From Marinococcus sp. PL1-022 (lineage in GTDB: Bacteria > Bacillota > Bacilli > Bacillales > Marinococcaceae): DNA of 64,000 bases. Positions within the stretch are counted from its first letter, which is position 1. Each line of letters begins with the position of its first letter. The position numbers and the translations under genes were made by a program. This document shows, piece by piece, positions 12,146 through 20,458 of this stretch. Under the pieces are notes generated by a model. That model saw only the letters and a list, made by a program, of their open reading frames with translations, had not been told where the DNA came from and searched no databases. The stretch lies in contig NZ_JAWXCX010000001.1 in the NCBI RefSeq assembly GCF_033845285.1, positions 62,001 through 126,000 of the forward strand. Reading direction: 5' to 3'.

Positions 12146-12660
12146 CATTGTTCCACTGGTGTCTCTGGGCCGGAGAGGGCACGCTGGTAAAAAACAAGGT
12201 CAAGCCATCGTTCAAACTTGTATCCGGCCTTTTTCACCGTGCCCACGTATTCAAAATCCTCTGTTTCGTGCAGATAGATGCTTCCCGGATTGGAAGAATC
12301 TATGCCGGCAATCATGGTGGCGAAGCCCTCCTGTTCCGCATGGTCGATTAATTTGCGGAGAAGAGTGCGGCCAACCCCGGCGCCACGGGCACGAGGGTGG
12401 ACATATACTGAATGCTCGATGGAGTATTTGAAAGCTGCCCATGGGCGGAATGGACCGTAAGCAGCATACCCCTGAACCTTTCCATTTTGTTCATAAACAA
12501 AAACCGGAAGACCGTTTTTGTTTTTTGTGCGGAGCCATTCCAGCCGGTTTTCTGCCGAATATGGATGGTAATCGTAGACAGCGGTGGTGTTTAGAATTGC
12601 ATCATTATATATCTCGGTAATTGCGTGAATATCGGCTTCTTCAGCCTGACGGATGTTCAT
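12145..12660 (-). CDS. GNAT N-acetyltransferase, phosphinothricin/methionine-sulfoximine acetyltransferase type
   Basis: 171 residues. The N-terminus IRQAEEADIHAITEIYNDAI and the segment TAVYDYHPYSAENRLEWL match the PAT/YncA family; the acetyl-CoA motif is HPRARGAGVGRTLLRKLIDHA near 93-113, followed by GIDSSNPGSIYLHE. Such enzymes acetylate phosphinothricin, methionine sulfoximine or similar amino acids. Start ATG at 12658-12660 behind GGAGAA. It ends on the shared terminator. Confidence 0.88.
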   Translation of the reverse strand: MNIRQAEEADIHAITEIYNDAILNTTAVYDYHPYSAENRLEWLRTKNKNGLPVFVYEQNGKVQGYAAYGPFRPWAAFKYSIEHSVYVHPRARGAGVGRTLLRKLIDHAEQEGFATMIAGIDSSNPGSIYLHETEDFEYVGTVKKAGYKFERWLDLVFYQRALSGPETPVEQ

Positions 12661-12796
12661 AGGAATTCTCCTTTCTCCGCTTAAAAATAATACAATTCCC
12701 AGCTTTTCGCAATCATTATGTATAAAGAAACGACGAGCAGGGAATATATTTGAAGGACCATACAGAGAAGAGATTAAACAGGAGGGAGAGCAGGAA

Positions 12797-13030
12797 ATGA
12801 CACTAAAAGTAGTTTTTGATTCCGGAGTCGCCGGCAGTGACCGTATTCAGGTGAATGATGAAATCACGCTGACGTATACGTGCGAGCATTATGAGCCAAT
12901 AGACAGCTCTCCTTATTTCAAAGTGAATTTTGAGACAGAGGATCCTTTCGAACCACAGGAGGGAATTGTCTATTTTAATGGGACGAATTCCAGAGTGGAC
13001 AAGTATGGTCATGTGTTTTATCTATTATAA
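12797..13030 (+). CDS. Hypothetical 77-residue acidic protein
   Basis: The ATG at 12797 follows AGGAGGGAGAGCAGGAA; a longer frame reaching 12653 lacks a ribosome site. The protein is soluble, beta-rich in pattern and acidic (KVVFDSGVAGSDRIQVNDEITLTY..., ending YGHVFYLL), with no signal peptide or metal motif. I do not recognise a family. It lies alone between two convergent or tandem units. A weak hairpin AAGAAGC/GCTTCTT at 13032-13055 follows but lacks a T tail. Confidence 0.6.
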   Translation: MTLKVVFDSGVAGSDRIQVNDEITLTYTCEHYEPIDSSPYFKVNFETEDPFEPQEGIVYFNGTNSRVDKYGHVFYLL

Positions 13031-13085
13031 AAAGAAGCTGCCTGTGCGGCTTCTTACTACATAAGAACAAGTAGGAGTGCGGGCC

Positions 13086-13946
13086 ATGTGGTTTATTTTA
13101 GCGCTGTTAAGTGCCGTGGTATTTGGATTTTCCTCTTTTTTCATGAAGGTTAATTCTTTTTGGAGGCTGCCGTTAATGCCATTTTTGACGGGGCTCTACA
13201 CGAGTGGGAGCGTCGGTTTTCTGGGATATGCTCTAATGGAGGATTCGTTTCATTTGAGCCTGGCAGTGCTTTTTGGAGGGATAATGGTGGGGGCCGGATC
13301 CACCTTTGGAAATCTTTTATATATGAAAGCTTTAAACGTTGGGCCGGCGAGTCTTTCTTCTCCGCTGGTAAATACCAACATTCTGCTGATTGTTCTGCTG
13401 GGTGTGTTTGTATACGGTGAACAAATTGGAGCAGTTCAGTACGCGGGCATTGGGTTCATTATGGCAGCCATTGCTGTACTGCCGTTGGATCCGAAGGAGG
13501 ACTTCTCGATAAAAGGAGGCGTATGGTACGGGTTTATTTTAACAGCCACGTTATTTATGTTTTTCCGGAATGGAGGACTGAAAATAACAGAAGAAGCTGG
13601 ACTTGAAAATACGCCGGTATTGTTTACAGGCTATCTGTTTGGCATGCTTTATTCGTTATATGGTTGGAGCCGGGAAAAGAATCAGCAAGCCCGTGATGCC
13701 ACTCATTTACATATGAAAAAGGCATTTGGATGGGGGCTGGTTACAGGGATTTTTTCGTTTGGGGGAATGCAGCTCTACGCTGCTGCTCTTCGGGAAGGAC
13801 CGGCAAGTATCGTTTCTCCTCTGTTTGCGGCCCACGCGCTTTTAGTAGCACTGCTATCGATGCTTTATCTAGAGGAGCGCATTACAAGATATCAGGCGGT
13901 AATCCTTGCAGTTGTCCTTATGGGGGTCATTTTTCTGCGCCTGTAA
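13086..13946 (+). CDS. EamA/DMT-family transporter
   Basis: 286 residues, about ten transmembrane helices. It starts WFILALLSAVVFGFSSFFMKV and carries the repeat signatures GNLLYMKALNVGPASLSSPLVNTNIL and GMQLYAAALREGPASIVSPLFAAHALLVALLSMLYLEERIT. The ATG at 13086 with TAGGAG eight bases upstream is preferred over the GTG at 13077, which overlaps that site. Substrate unknown; not closely similar to the EamA protein at 11199. Confidence 0.88.
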   Translation: MWFILALLSAVVFGFSSFFMKVNSFWRLPLMPFLTGLYTSGSVGFLGYALMEDSFHLSLAVLFGGIMVGAGSTFGNLLYMKALNVGPASLSSPLVNTNILLIVLLGVFVYGEQIGAVQYAGIGFIMAAIAVLPLDPKEDFSIKGGVWYGFILTATLFMFFRNGGLKITEEAGLENTPVLFTGYLFGMLYSLYGWSREKNQQARDATHLHMKKAFGWGLVTGIFSFGGMQLYAAALREGPASIVSPLFAAHALLVALLSMLYLEERITRYQAVILAVVLMGVIFLRL

Positions 13947-13951
13947 TAAAA

Positions 13952-13977
13952 AAATCCGCCAAAAAAGTGGCGGATTT
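13952..13977. terminator. Bidirectional terminator
   Basis: AAATCCGCCA (13952-13961) pairs with TGGCGGATTT (13968-13977), flanked by A-rich sequence on the left (T-rich for the minus strand) between two convergent genes. Confidence 0.82.
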
Positions 13978-13982
13978 GAATT

Positions 13983-14624
13983 TTATGCGCGTTCGCCAAC
14001 GACAGCGAAACGCTGGTTTTCATGAGCTGCTGTTTCTATTTCATCGACAACGGCCACCGCGTAGTCCGCATAGCTGATATAGCTTTCGTGATTGCTGTTA
14101 AGCGGCAGTACGTCCTCGGAGGTGGAGTAGGAGCCGGTTCGCCTGCCCTCTACATCAAAGTTTACAGCCGGACTGATAAACGTCCACTGTAAGCCGGTTG
14201 TCTGCTGAAGATCCTGTAAATTCCTGTTCTGCCCGTTAGCGGTAGGCTTCACCGCCTCGGGAAATTCCGGCGTTTCCACGACCCGGGTGGTTTTTGCGTT
14301 GTCTGTAAACAGGCTGCCGGCGCCGCCTACAACGATAAGACGGACATTTCCAGCTTCTTTTATAATAGAAATGAGATGCCGCCCGGCGTTTACATGTGCT
14401 TCTTCTTCCCCGAGTCCGGCTCCAAACGCATTCACCACCACATCAAAATCCGATACGTCTGATGCGGTTAACGAAAACAAATCTTTTTCTTTTAAATTTA
14501 AGCTGCTGTCAGGAAGCTTCGAAGCATCCCGGACGATGGCTGTCGTTTCTATGCCCCGGGCTTCTGCTTCTTTTAAAATACGGCTGCCGGCTTTTCCGGA
14601 CGCGCCGATAATTCCTGCTTTCAT
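13983..14624 (-). CDS. NAD(P)-binding SDR-like oxidoreductase (YwnB-like)
   Basis: 213 residues. The Rossmann motif GIIGASGKAGSRILKEA is at residues 4-20, followed by TTAIVRDASKL. The segment VRLIVVGGAGSLF (about 93-105) is typical of the NAD(P)H-binding NmrA/YwnB family, which often binds NADPH as a redox sensor or acts on small carbonyls. It lies 70 nt downstream of an Rrf2-type regulator on the same strand, as ywnA-ywnB do in B. subtilis, so it is probably controlled by that regulator. Confidence 0.85.
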   Translation of the reverse strand: MKAGIIGASGKAGSRILKEAEARGIETTAIVRDASKLPDSSLNLKEKDLFSLTASDVSDFDVVVNAFGAGLGEEEAHVNAGRHLISIIKEAGNVRLIVVGGAGSLFTDNAKTTRVVETPEFPEAVKPTANGQNRNLQDLQQTTGLQWTFISPAVNFDVEGRRTGSYSTSEDVLPLNSNHESYISYADYAVAVVDEIETAAHENQRFAVVGERA

Positions 14625-14694
14625 ACATCAATCACACCTTTTGTTTATAGCTTTTGAAGATACATATTATGAGTGAAAATTGTCTCTTCCTATT

Positions 14695-15105
14695 TTATAC
14701 AAAGAGATGGGCCGTGACGTCTGCCAGGCTCTGCTTTTCCAGTTCTGCTTCCATGGCATTCTGTGCCCGCTTAAATGAGTCCTCCAGGGCGCTTTGAATA
14801 TTTCGGCCGACAGGGCAGTCAGGGTTTGGGCTGCTGTGAGTGGAAAAAAGCAGGTCGTCCTGCTGAACTGCCCGGTAAATATCAAGAAGCGTAATATCTT
14901 CGGGCGCTCTGGTAATTAAAGAACCGGAGACTCCGGGCTTTGTCTGCAGCAGGCCTGCCTGCTTTAACATACCTGAAATCCGGCGGATAACGACAGGGTT
15001 TGTATTAACGCTTGCTGCGATGTAACTGGAACTGAGTCTTCGCTCCGGTTCACTTGCAAGCAGCGAAAGAATATGCACAGCGACAGAGAATCGTGTATTT
15101 ATCAT
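14695..15105 (-). CDS. Rrf2-family transcriptional regulator (YwnA-like)
   Basis: 136 residues, winged helix-turn-helix: INTRFSVAVHILSLLA, then SSSYIAASVNTNPVVIRRISGMLKQAGLL as the recognition unit and GSLITRAPEDITLLDIYRAVQ as the wing and linker. There are no clustered cysteines (only CPVG), so it is not an Fe-S IscR/NsrR type. Start ATG at 15103-15105 behind AGGTGGTGACC. Its position before the YwnB-like gene suggests it controls that gene and itself. Confidence 0.85.
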   Translation of the reverse strand: MINTRFSVAVHILSLLASEPERRLSSSYIAASVNTNPVVIRRISGMLKQAGLLQTKPGVSGSLITRAPEDITLLDIYRAVQQDDLLFSTHSSPNPDCPVGRNIQSALEDSFKRAQNAMEAELEKQSLADVTAHLFV

Positions 15106-15305
15106 TGCTGGTCACCACCTGTAGCTTTAATGGTTACGAAACAATTATAGGATCATCGTTTATAAAAGTTTAGTACCATTTCTGATTTCGGCATCCTGGC
15201 TTTTAAATTGAACGCTATCAGCCAAGTGCTTTTAACTATACCCATTTTTATCGATAATAGAACTAGAAATTGAGATGGGCCGGATCTCTTGAATGAAAGC
15301 TGTGT

Positions 15306-16187
15306 TCAGTGTTCAGCATTTTCGGGCTCCACGTGCACATGAACGTCATGTACACCATGCTGCTCAATTAAAGCATATTCCACCTTTGTAGCTGTGTTGT
15401 GTGCTTCCTGGATATCGATTGAAGGGTCTACCAGAATGGTAATATCAACCACGGTGTTGTTTCCGTAATTTCTTGCTTTAATATTTCGGACCTTCTGCAC
15501 ATCATACAGTTTGGAAATTGTTTCCCGGTAATCTTCAATTTTATTTTCATCGAAGCCGTCGGTGAGCTGGAGCGCCGCGCCCCGGAAAACGTCCCAGCCG
15601 GTTTTAATAATTAACAAGCCTACAAGAGCAGCTGTCAGTGGATCAAGCCAATACAGCTGAAACTGAGCGCCAATAATGCCGATAACTGTGCCGATACTCA
15701 CCATGGCATCGCTCCAGTTATCCTTGGCGGCGGCCATGATGGATGGGCTGTTAATTTTTTTGGATAAATTTTTGTTGTAGGTGTAAACGCCGAACATACA
15801 GACGGCGGCAAAAGCGCCGACAAAGGCAGAAATTAAGCCGGGAGGATCAGAAGGCCCGGCGAGAATAGATTGCACCGCGCTTACAAATACCTGAAGACCG
15901 ACAGCAAGCATAATAAAAGAAGTAAATAAAGAAGCCACCATTTCTGCCTTCCAATGGCCGTAAGGATGGTCGGCATCCGGCGGCTTCTGGGAATAGCGGA
16001 GGCCGAACAAAACAGCGATCGACGCGATGGTATCTGTTAAATTATTCAAACCGTCGGCACGAAGAGCCGCAGAATTAGCCAGCTGGCCGACGGTGAGCTT
16101 TAAGGCAGAGAGAAATAAATAAGCGAAGATGCTGATGATAGCTCCCCGCTCTCCACGTTTTAAGTTACGAATACGTTCATCATTCAT
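15306..16187 (-). CDS. Cation diffusion facilitator, Mn2+-efflux type (MneS/MneP-like)
   Basis: 293 residues with six transmembrane helices and a C-terminal cytoplasmic domain ending in HDVHVHVEPENAEH. Metal-site helices read DGLNNLTD (residues 45-52) and DNWSD (about 155), the Asp-based DxxxD sites typical of manganese CDFs rather than the HxxxD zinc type. DADHPYGHWKAE is also conserved. It is close in sequence to B. subtilis YeaB (MneS). It should export Mn2+ in exchange for H+ or Na+. No MntR site was evident. Confidence 0.87.
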   Translation of the reverse strand: MNDERIRNLKRGERGAIISIFAYLFLSALKLTVGQLANSAALRADGLNNLTDTIASIAVLFGLRYSQKPPDADHPYGHWKAEMVASLFTSFIMLAVGLQVFVSAVQSILAGPSDPPGLISAFVGAFAAVCMFGVYTYNKNLSKKINSPSIMAAAKDNWSDAMVSIGTVIGIIGAQFQLYWLDPLTAALVGLLIIKTGWDVFRGAALQLTDGFDENKIEDYRETISKLYDVQKVRNIKARNYGNNTVVDITILVDPSIDIQEAHNTATKVEYALIEQHGVHDVHVHVEPENAEH

Positions 16188-16482
16188 ATTGACCCGGTCC
16201 CCTTGCGCAATTGATCGAACTATAGAGTAGCAGGAAAACTGCCATTGAGTCTACAGCAACGTTTTTCTACAAAGGTATAAAAATAACTAAAGGGAAAAAA
16301 AGTTGTTTGATGGCAAAAAACGTAATAATGTATAAAGTGCAAGCTTTTTGTTCCCAATCGTCTGTAATATTTGTTATACTAAATCCATCAACCAGTTATA
16401 TAACAATGAACCATTCGTTATGCTTGGGTTAAGAAACCATCAGTAGCAACGGATGGCATCAGCTATCAAGGAGGCCAATAGA

Positions 16483-16737
16483 ATGGTTGAAAGAAATGCA
16501 GACGTAGAAGAATTTTTAAATTCGCTCCCGGAACAGCAGAGCTCGATATTCCGCTACATGCGAGATGAGTATGAAGCATTGGCAGAGCGGGGCGAGCGGT
16601 TCGACGAAGCTAAGAATGACGAATACGTGGAAACTCTGGCCAGTAAAAAATTCGACGTTTCTCCTTTAGAAGCTGGAAACATTTATGCGACGGTAGAATC
16701 GCGCATTAACGCTTTTGAAGCCCTGCGTTCTTCGTAA
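16483..16737 (+). CDS. Hypothetical 84-residue helical protein
   Basis: ATG at 16483, eight bases behind AAGGAGG. The protein is acidic and helical (VEEFLNSLPEQQSSIFRYMRDEYEALAERGERF ... FEALRSS), with no membrane segment or cysteines. I do not recognise it. A likely extended -10 (TGTTATACT, 16372-16380) stands upstream, and a strong terminator follows, so it is a separate gene. The region 16188-16482 between it and the divergent CDF gene holds only promoters. Confidence 0.7.
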   Translation: MVERNADVEEFLNSLPEQQSSIFRYMRDEYEALAERGERFDEAKNDEYVETLASKKFDVSPLEAGNIYATVESRINAFEALRSS

Positions 16738-16763
16738 AAAAACTCTAAAAGACCAACGATGAT

Positions 16764-16793
16764 AAAAACCTGCTGAGCCAGCAGGTTTTTTTA
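16764..16793 (+). terminator. Terminator after the 84-residue gene
   Basis: AAAAACCTGCT (16764-16774) pairs with AGCAGGTTTTT (16780-16790), followed by TTAT. Confidence 0.9.
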
Positions 16794-16933
16794 TGCAGAT
16801 AAGCTGACAAGAGATGGTGCTGGGTAATAATACTTCGTATTGAGAGCTCTGCTGTCCAGAAATAGCTGTTAAGAAGAACGGTCTTTCTGATACAATATAT
16901 CCGTACCTTTCATTAGAGGCGGAGGAACAAGGC

Positions 16934-17506
16934 ATGAAAAAGATCTTTTACAGTCTGCTTTTTGTTATAGGAGCAGCTTTATTAATCAATGCATCGTTTT
17001 TTGCACTTCCGCAAAAAACCGTAGCATCCCTTTTAACACACCAGGACGAGCCGAAAAACGCAGATGTTATTATTGCTCTTAGCGGCGATTTTGAACGTTT
17101 ATATACGGTAGCTGATTTAATGGAAAAAGGCTATGCGGATAAAGTGATCTTAACCAATGGAGAAGATGGCAGCTTTAATGAAAACCTGGCTGTGCGCGCT
17201 GGAATACCTGAAGAGGCGATTATTATGGAAAACAAGGCAGTCAGCACTCATGAAAATGCTGTATATTCAAAGGAAATCATGCAGGAGCGTAATTTTGATT
17301 CTGCTCTGGTGGTAACGAGTGATTACCATATGAAACGAACCAAATTTCAATTTGATGATGTAATGGCAAATACAGGCATTACTCTGGATTATGTACCTCA
17401 TGTGCATGCAAAAGAAGCCTGGGGGGCTAAGCACGTACAGCTCTGGAAGGAATTTTATAAACTTACCGGCACTATAGGAATCGAATCCTGGGACCGGATG
17501 TCATAA
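16934..17506 (+). CDS. YdcF/DUF218-family membrane-anchored protein
   Basis: 190 residues. One N-terminal membrane anchor (about 4-25) precedes a DUF218 domain: ADVIIALSGDFERLYTVADLMEKGYADKVILTNG, then KAVSTHENAVYSKEIM and VVTSDYHMKRTKFQFD, the conserved Glu-Asn and SDYHMxR elements. The family includes SanA/ElyC/YdcF, linked to envelope integrity; its reaction is not settled. Start ATG at 16934 after GGCGGAGGAAC. Confidence 0.87.
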   Translation: MKKIFYSLLFVIGAALLINASFFALPQKTVASLLTHQDEPKNADVIIALSGDFERLYTVADLMEKGYADKVILTNGEDGSFNENLAVRAGIPEEAIIMENKAVSTHENAVYSKEIMQERNFDSALVVTSDYHMKRTKFQFDDVMANTGITLDYVPHVHAKEAWGAKHVQLWKEFYKLTGTIGIESWDRMS

Positions 17507-17540
17507 AAAAACGAGCAGAGAATATCTGCTCGTTTTTATT
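17507..17540. terminator. Bidirectional terminator
   Basis: AAAACGAGCAGA pairs with TCTGCTCGTTTT around GAATA between convergent genes, with A- and T-runs on either side. Confidence 0.88.
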
Positions 17541-17543
17541 TAT

Positions 17544-18758
17544 TTAAGACCGGACAGAACCGTGTGGATCAATAACGAATTTCTTCGCGGCCCCTTTGTC
17601 AAAGTCCTGATAGCCTTTAGGTGCGTCGTCGAGTGAAATCAGCGTAGCGTTTACTGCTTTGGCAATCTGCGCTTTATCGCTTAGAATCAATTTTAACAAG
17701 TTGCGGTGATATTTCATGACCGGTGTCTGCCCGGTAACGAACGTATGGGCCTTCGCCCAGCCTAAACCGATACGGATTTTTAGGGAGCCCTGCTTGGCGT
17801 CGCTGTCAGAAGCGCCGGGATCTTCTGTAACGTACAGACCCGGGATACCCAGCTGCCCGCCGGCTTCTGTAACTGTCATGATCGAGTTCAGTACGGTAGC
17901 TGGAGCTTCTTTCGCGTCTGGCCCGTGGCCGGATGCTTCAAAACCAACGGCGTCAACGGCGCAGTCTACTTCCGGTATGCCGAGGATCTGCTCAATCTGT
18001 TCGCCAAGACTGTCATGCTTTGTTAAGTTTACAGTTTCGCAGCCGAAGCTTTCTGCCTGCTTCAGACGCTGTTCATTAAGGTCGCCCACAATAACAACGG
18101 AGGCGCCGAGAAGCTGGGCGGAGTGAGCGGCTGCAAGCCCTACAGGCCCTGCACCGGCGACATACACAGTAGACCCGGGACGTACCCCTGCAGAAGCGGC
18201 TCCGTGGAAGCCGGTTGGGAAAATATCTGAAAGCATGGTCAGGTCCATAATTTTTTCCATCGCCTGCTCTTTGTCCGGGAAGGCAAGCAGCTGAAAGTCT
18301 GCATAAGGAACCATAACATATTCAGACTGACCGCCTACCCAGCCGCCCATGTCTACATAACCATAAGCGCCTCCAGGACGTTCAGGGTTCACATTTAAGC
18401 ATATATGAGTTTTCTGTTCTTTACACAATTTACATCTGCCGCACGCTACATTAAACGGTACAGAAACAAGATCGCCTTTTTTAATAAATTCTACGTCGCG
18501 TCCTACTTCCACTACTTCCCCTGTAATCTCATGTCCAAGAGCCAGTCCTTTAGGGGCGGTTGTTCTGCCGCGAACCATATGCTGGTCGCTTCCGCAAATG
18601 TTTGTCGTCACAATCTTAAGAATAACACCGTGTTCACATTTTCGTCCTGCATTTGACGGCGGGACCCCCGGGCCTTCGTGAAGTACTAAATCAGGATAGC
18701 CAATGTCTTGAATCTCAACGTTACCAGCACCTTGATAAACCACTGCTTTGTTGCTCAT
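17544..18758 (-). CDS. fdhA: Glutathione-independent formaldehyde dehydrogenase (zinc MDR family)
   Basis: 404 residues, as in Pseudomonas FdhA. Catalytic zinc ligands are Cys55 (NICGSDQH) and His76 (LGHE); the structural zinc site has Cys106, 109, 112 and 120 (CGRCKLCKEQKTHIC). The NAD-binding motif is AGAGPVGLAA. The insertion after residue 25 (EGPGVPPSN) is typical of the formaldehyde-dismutase/FDH branch, which oxidises formaldehyde to formate with NAD+. The start is the ATG at 18756-18758 behind GAGGAGG; the upstream open frame runs into the divergent gene and is not real. The divergent HxlR-family regulator supports a detoxification role. Confidence 0.88.
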   Translation of the reverse strand: MSNKAVVYQGAGNVEIQDIGYPDLVLHEGPGVPPSNAGRKCEHGVILKIVTTNICGSDQHMVRGRTTAPKGLALGHEITGEVVEVGRDVEFIKKGDLVSVPFNVACGRCKLCKEQKTHICLNVNPERPGGAYGYVDMGGWVGGQSEYVMVPYADFQLLAFPDKEQAMEKIMDLTMLSDIFPTGFHGAASAGVRPGSTVYVAGAGPVGLAAAHSAQLLGASVVIVGDLNEQRLKQAESFGCETVNLTKHDSLGEQIEQILGIPEVDCAVDAVGFEASGHGPDAKEAPATVLNSIMTVTEAGGQLGIPGLYVTEDPGASDSDAKQGSLKIRIGLGWAKAHTFVTGQTPVMKYHRNLLKLILSDKAQIAKAVNATLISLDDAPKGYQDFDKGAAKKFVIDPHGSVRS

Positions 18759-18785
18759 CCTTTGATTCCTCCTCATAGTAGTGAA

Positions 18786-18871
18786 GTAGGAGCGCTTACG
18801 CCCTACTATCAGTGTATGTGATAAATTGACAGCAAGGAAGTACGCACTTTCTTGTTTGTTGCTTTCTGTCA
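18786..18871. promoter_or_regulatory. Divergent control region fdhA / hxlR-like gene
   Basis: A sigma-A promoter for the plus-strand regulator reads TTGCTT (18859-18864), 17 nt, TATAAA (18882-18887). Two imperfect inverted repeats overlap the region: TGACAG..AAGGAAGT / ACTTTCTT..CTGTCA (18827-18871), ending in the promoter spacer, and AGTAGG..CG / CG..CCTACT (18786-18808) in the fdhA leader. They are candidate operators for the HxlR protein; binding is inference. Confidence 0.5.
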
Positions 18872-18904
18872 TGATACTATGTATAAAAAAGGGAGCGCTT
18901 TCAT

Positions 18905-19231
18905 ATGATGGATCCATTCCAGGCACATTGCGAGATGGAAGTGACGCTGGCTGTAATAAGTGGTAAATGGAAAGCAGATATTGTCCGGATACTCTCCGAT
19001 GGTACTCCCCGAAGATACGGCTTCTTTCAGAAAAACCTCCCTGAAGTTACCCCGAAAATATTGACGAATCAGCTTCGTGAGCTTGAAAATGCAGGTATTT
19101 TGACACGTGTCATTTATCCAGAGGTGCCAGTCCGGGTAGAGTACCAGCTTACGGAAGCCGGAACGGGTCTTCTCCCGATTTTAGAAGCAATGGAAAGATG
19201 GGCTCAAAGCTATACGAAAAAATTTCAGTAA
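18905..19231 (+). CDS. HxlR-family transcriptional regulator
   Basis: 108 residues, a single winged helix domain. The N-terminus HCEMEVTLAVISGKWKADIVRIL keeps the conserved cysteine (residue 9) and GKW motif of HxlR proteins. The recognition segment is VTPKILTNQLRELENAGILTR, and the wing carries VEYQLTEAG. B. subtilis HxlR responds to formaldehyde, and the neighbour here is a formaldehyde dehydrogenase transcribed the other way, so formaldehyde or reactive-carbonyl sensing via Cys9 is a fair inference. Start at 18905 or the adjacent ATG at 18908, behind AAAGGGAG. Confidence 0.88.
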   Translation: MMDPFQAHCEMEVTLAVISGKWKADIVRILSDGTPRRYGFFQKNLPEVTPKILTNQLRELENAGILTRVIYPEVPVRVEYQLTEAGTGLLPILEAMERWAQSYTKKFQ

Positions 19232-19254
19232 AGTGGTTGTAAAATACAGTCCGG

Positions 19255-19317
19255 CATCCCCTTTTATATATAGAAGCCGCAATATACCGGCTGACTATAT
19301 GAAAAAGGGGATGTTTT
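19255..19317 (+). promoter_or_regulatory. Long hairpin containing the amidase ribosome-binding site
   Basis: The arm from 19255 (CATCCCCTTTTATATATAG) pairs with 19295-19313 (CTATATGAAAAAGGGGATG) with one mismatch and one G-U, and the apex adds AGCCG/CGGCT. TTTTAA follows. It can act as the terminator of the HxlR-like gene, and its 3' arm is the Shine-Dalgarno AAGGGGA of the next gene, so folding would also block translation of the amidase. Confidence 0.6.
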
Positions 19318-19318
19318 A

Positions 19319-20245
19319 ATGTTTCAACAACTGCCTCAGCTCGTCGATGTACGGGGAAGCGTAAAAAGAAATGGTTCTTATCAGAAGCGGTCGCTATCAC
19401 AGATTACAGGCATCGCTAGACACCATTCAGCAACAACAAGCGGTGACGCTTTTTCCTTTGCCAATTATCATGTGGATACGCTTGGCTGGCCGAGCGTCGG
19501 TTATCATTTTGTAATTACAAAAGACGGAACGATTCAATGGGCCAATGGGATCGACCGGATTTCATACCATGTAGGAAACAACAACACCCCATTAATAGGC
19601 ATCTGCCTGGTCGGAAGCGGTTCATTTACCGAGGCGCAGGAGCGCTCATTCTTTGATCTTCAGGCGGCCTTAAGAGGAACCGATGGTGTAGAGGTTTCCA
19701 CTAGTGACGTAAAAGGACACCGGGAGTATCCCGGCCACTCATCAAATACTTGCCCGGGCATCGATATGGATATTGTGAGAGAAGCGGTGCGTGAAGGTCA
19801 CCCGGTAGGAGAAGATTTAACACCGACGCTTCGCCCAGGCGACAACGGTCCGGCAGTCGCCCGAATGCAGCAGCTGCTGATGGAAGCTGGGGAGAAGCTT
19901 CCGCTGTACGGCGCAGACGGCGATTTCGGAGACGAAACAGAAAATGCGGTCCGTTCCTTTCAGGAGTCGCAAAATTTAACCGTAGACGGCATTGTTGGCC
20001 CAAACACGTGGGAAGCTCTTGAAGCCTCTGCAGTTAAAGGAAAACTCGCGGTAATACTGGCCGAGGTGCTGAATGTCCGTTCCCGCCCGTCCTTTGATGC
20101 TGATGCAGTAGCAGGAACGGTCAGTCAGGGAGAAGCATTCACCATTATGGAAAAAGTGAAGGTGGACGGAAGCAGCACTGAAATGTTCCGGTTAAAATCA
20201 GGGCTGTATATCACTGCCCATCCAGGCTATGTGCAGGTAAAATAA
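19319..20245 (+). CDS. N-acetylmuramoyl-L-alanine amidase (Amidase_2) with PG-binding and SH3 domains
   Basis: 308 residues. The Amidase_2/PGRP domain is at about 10-160: zinc His in ARHHSA (35-36), SVGYHFVI, and GHREYPGHSSNTCPG with the second His and the Cys ligand. PG_binding_1 follows at about 167-235 (LRPGDNGPAVARMQQLL, VDGIVGPNTWEAL), then an SH3-like domain (LNVRSRPSFDADAVAG). There is no signal peptide, so it is built like a phage endolysin or a mother-cell lysin; no phage genes lie nearby. Start ATG at 19319, eight bases after a GGGG ribosome site buried in the hairpin described above. Confidence 0.9.
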   Translation: MFQQLPQLVDVRGSVKRNGSYQKRSLSQITGIARHHSATTSGDAFSFANYHVDTLGWPSVGYHFVITKDGTIQWANGIDRISYHVGNNNTPLIGICLVGSGSFTEAQERSFFDLQAALRGTDGVEVSTSDVKGHREYPGHSSNTCPGIDMDIVREAVREGHPVGEDLTPTLRPGDNGPAVARMQQLLMEAGEKLPLYGADGDFGDETENAVRSFQESQNLTVDGIVGPNTWEALEASAVKGKLAVILAEVLNVRSRPSFDADAVAGTVSQGEAFTIMEKVKVDGSSTEMFRLKSGLYITAHPGYVQVK

Positions 20246-20255
20246 AATGTTCAGA

Positions 20256-20290
20256 AGATGGGTGCCATAGAGGCATCCATCTTTTTTACT
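20256..20290 (+). terminator. Terminator after the amidase
   Basis: AGATGGGTGCC (20256-20266) pairs with GGCATCCATCT (20272-20282), followed by TTTTT. Confidence 0.92.
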
Positions 20291-20401
20291 ATTTTTTTCT
20301 TATTTATAATATTTATCCAAATAGATGGTTTTTTTCTATATAATGGTCATTATGCAGTGTTAAAAAAAACAGAATATTCCAGAAGTTAATGCACATCTTC
20401 A

Positions 20402-20440
20402 TGAAAAAACCGCCTCCTGCAAACAAGCAGGGAGGCGGTT
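20402..20440 (-). terminator. Terminator of the NlpC/P60-like gene
   Basis: AACCGCCTCCTGC pairs with GCAGGGAGGCGGTT (one bulge). On the minus strand TTTTTTCAT follows. The 20291-20401 stretch between the two terminators is A/T-rich with no gene. Confidence 0.88.
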
Positions 20441-20458
20441 AATTAAAAGATGAAGGAA

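Noticed and set aside
19319-20245. Prophage endolysin implying a prophage here
   Set aside because: The amidase is built like an endolysin, but no holin, structural, integrase or attachment-site sequence is visible around it.
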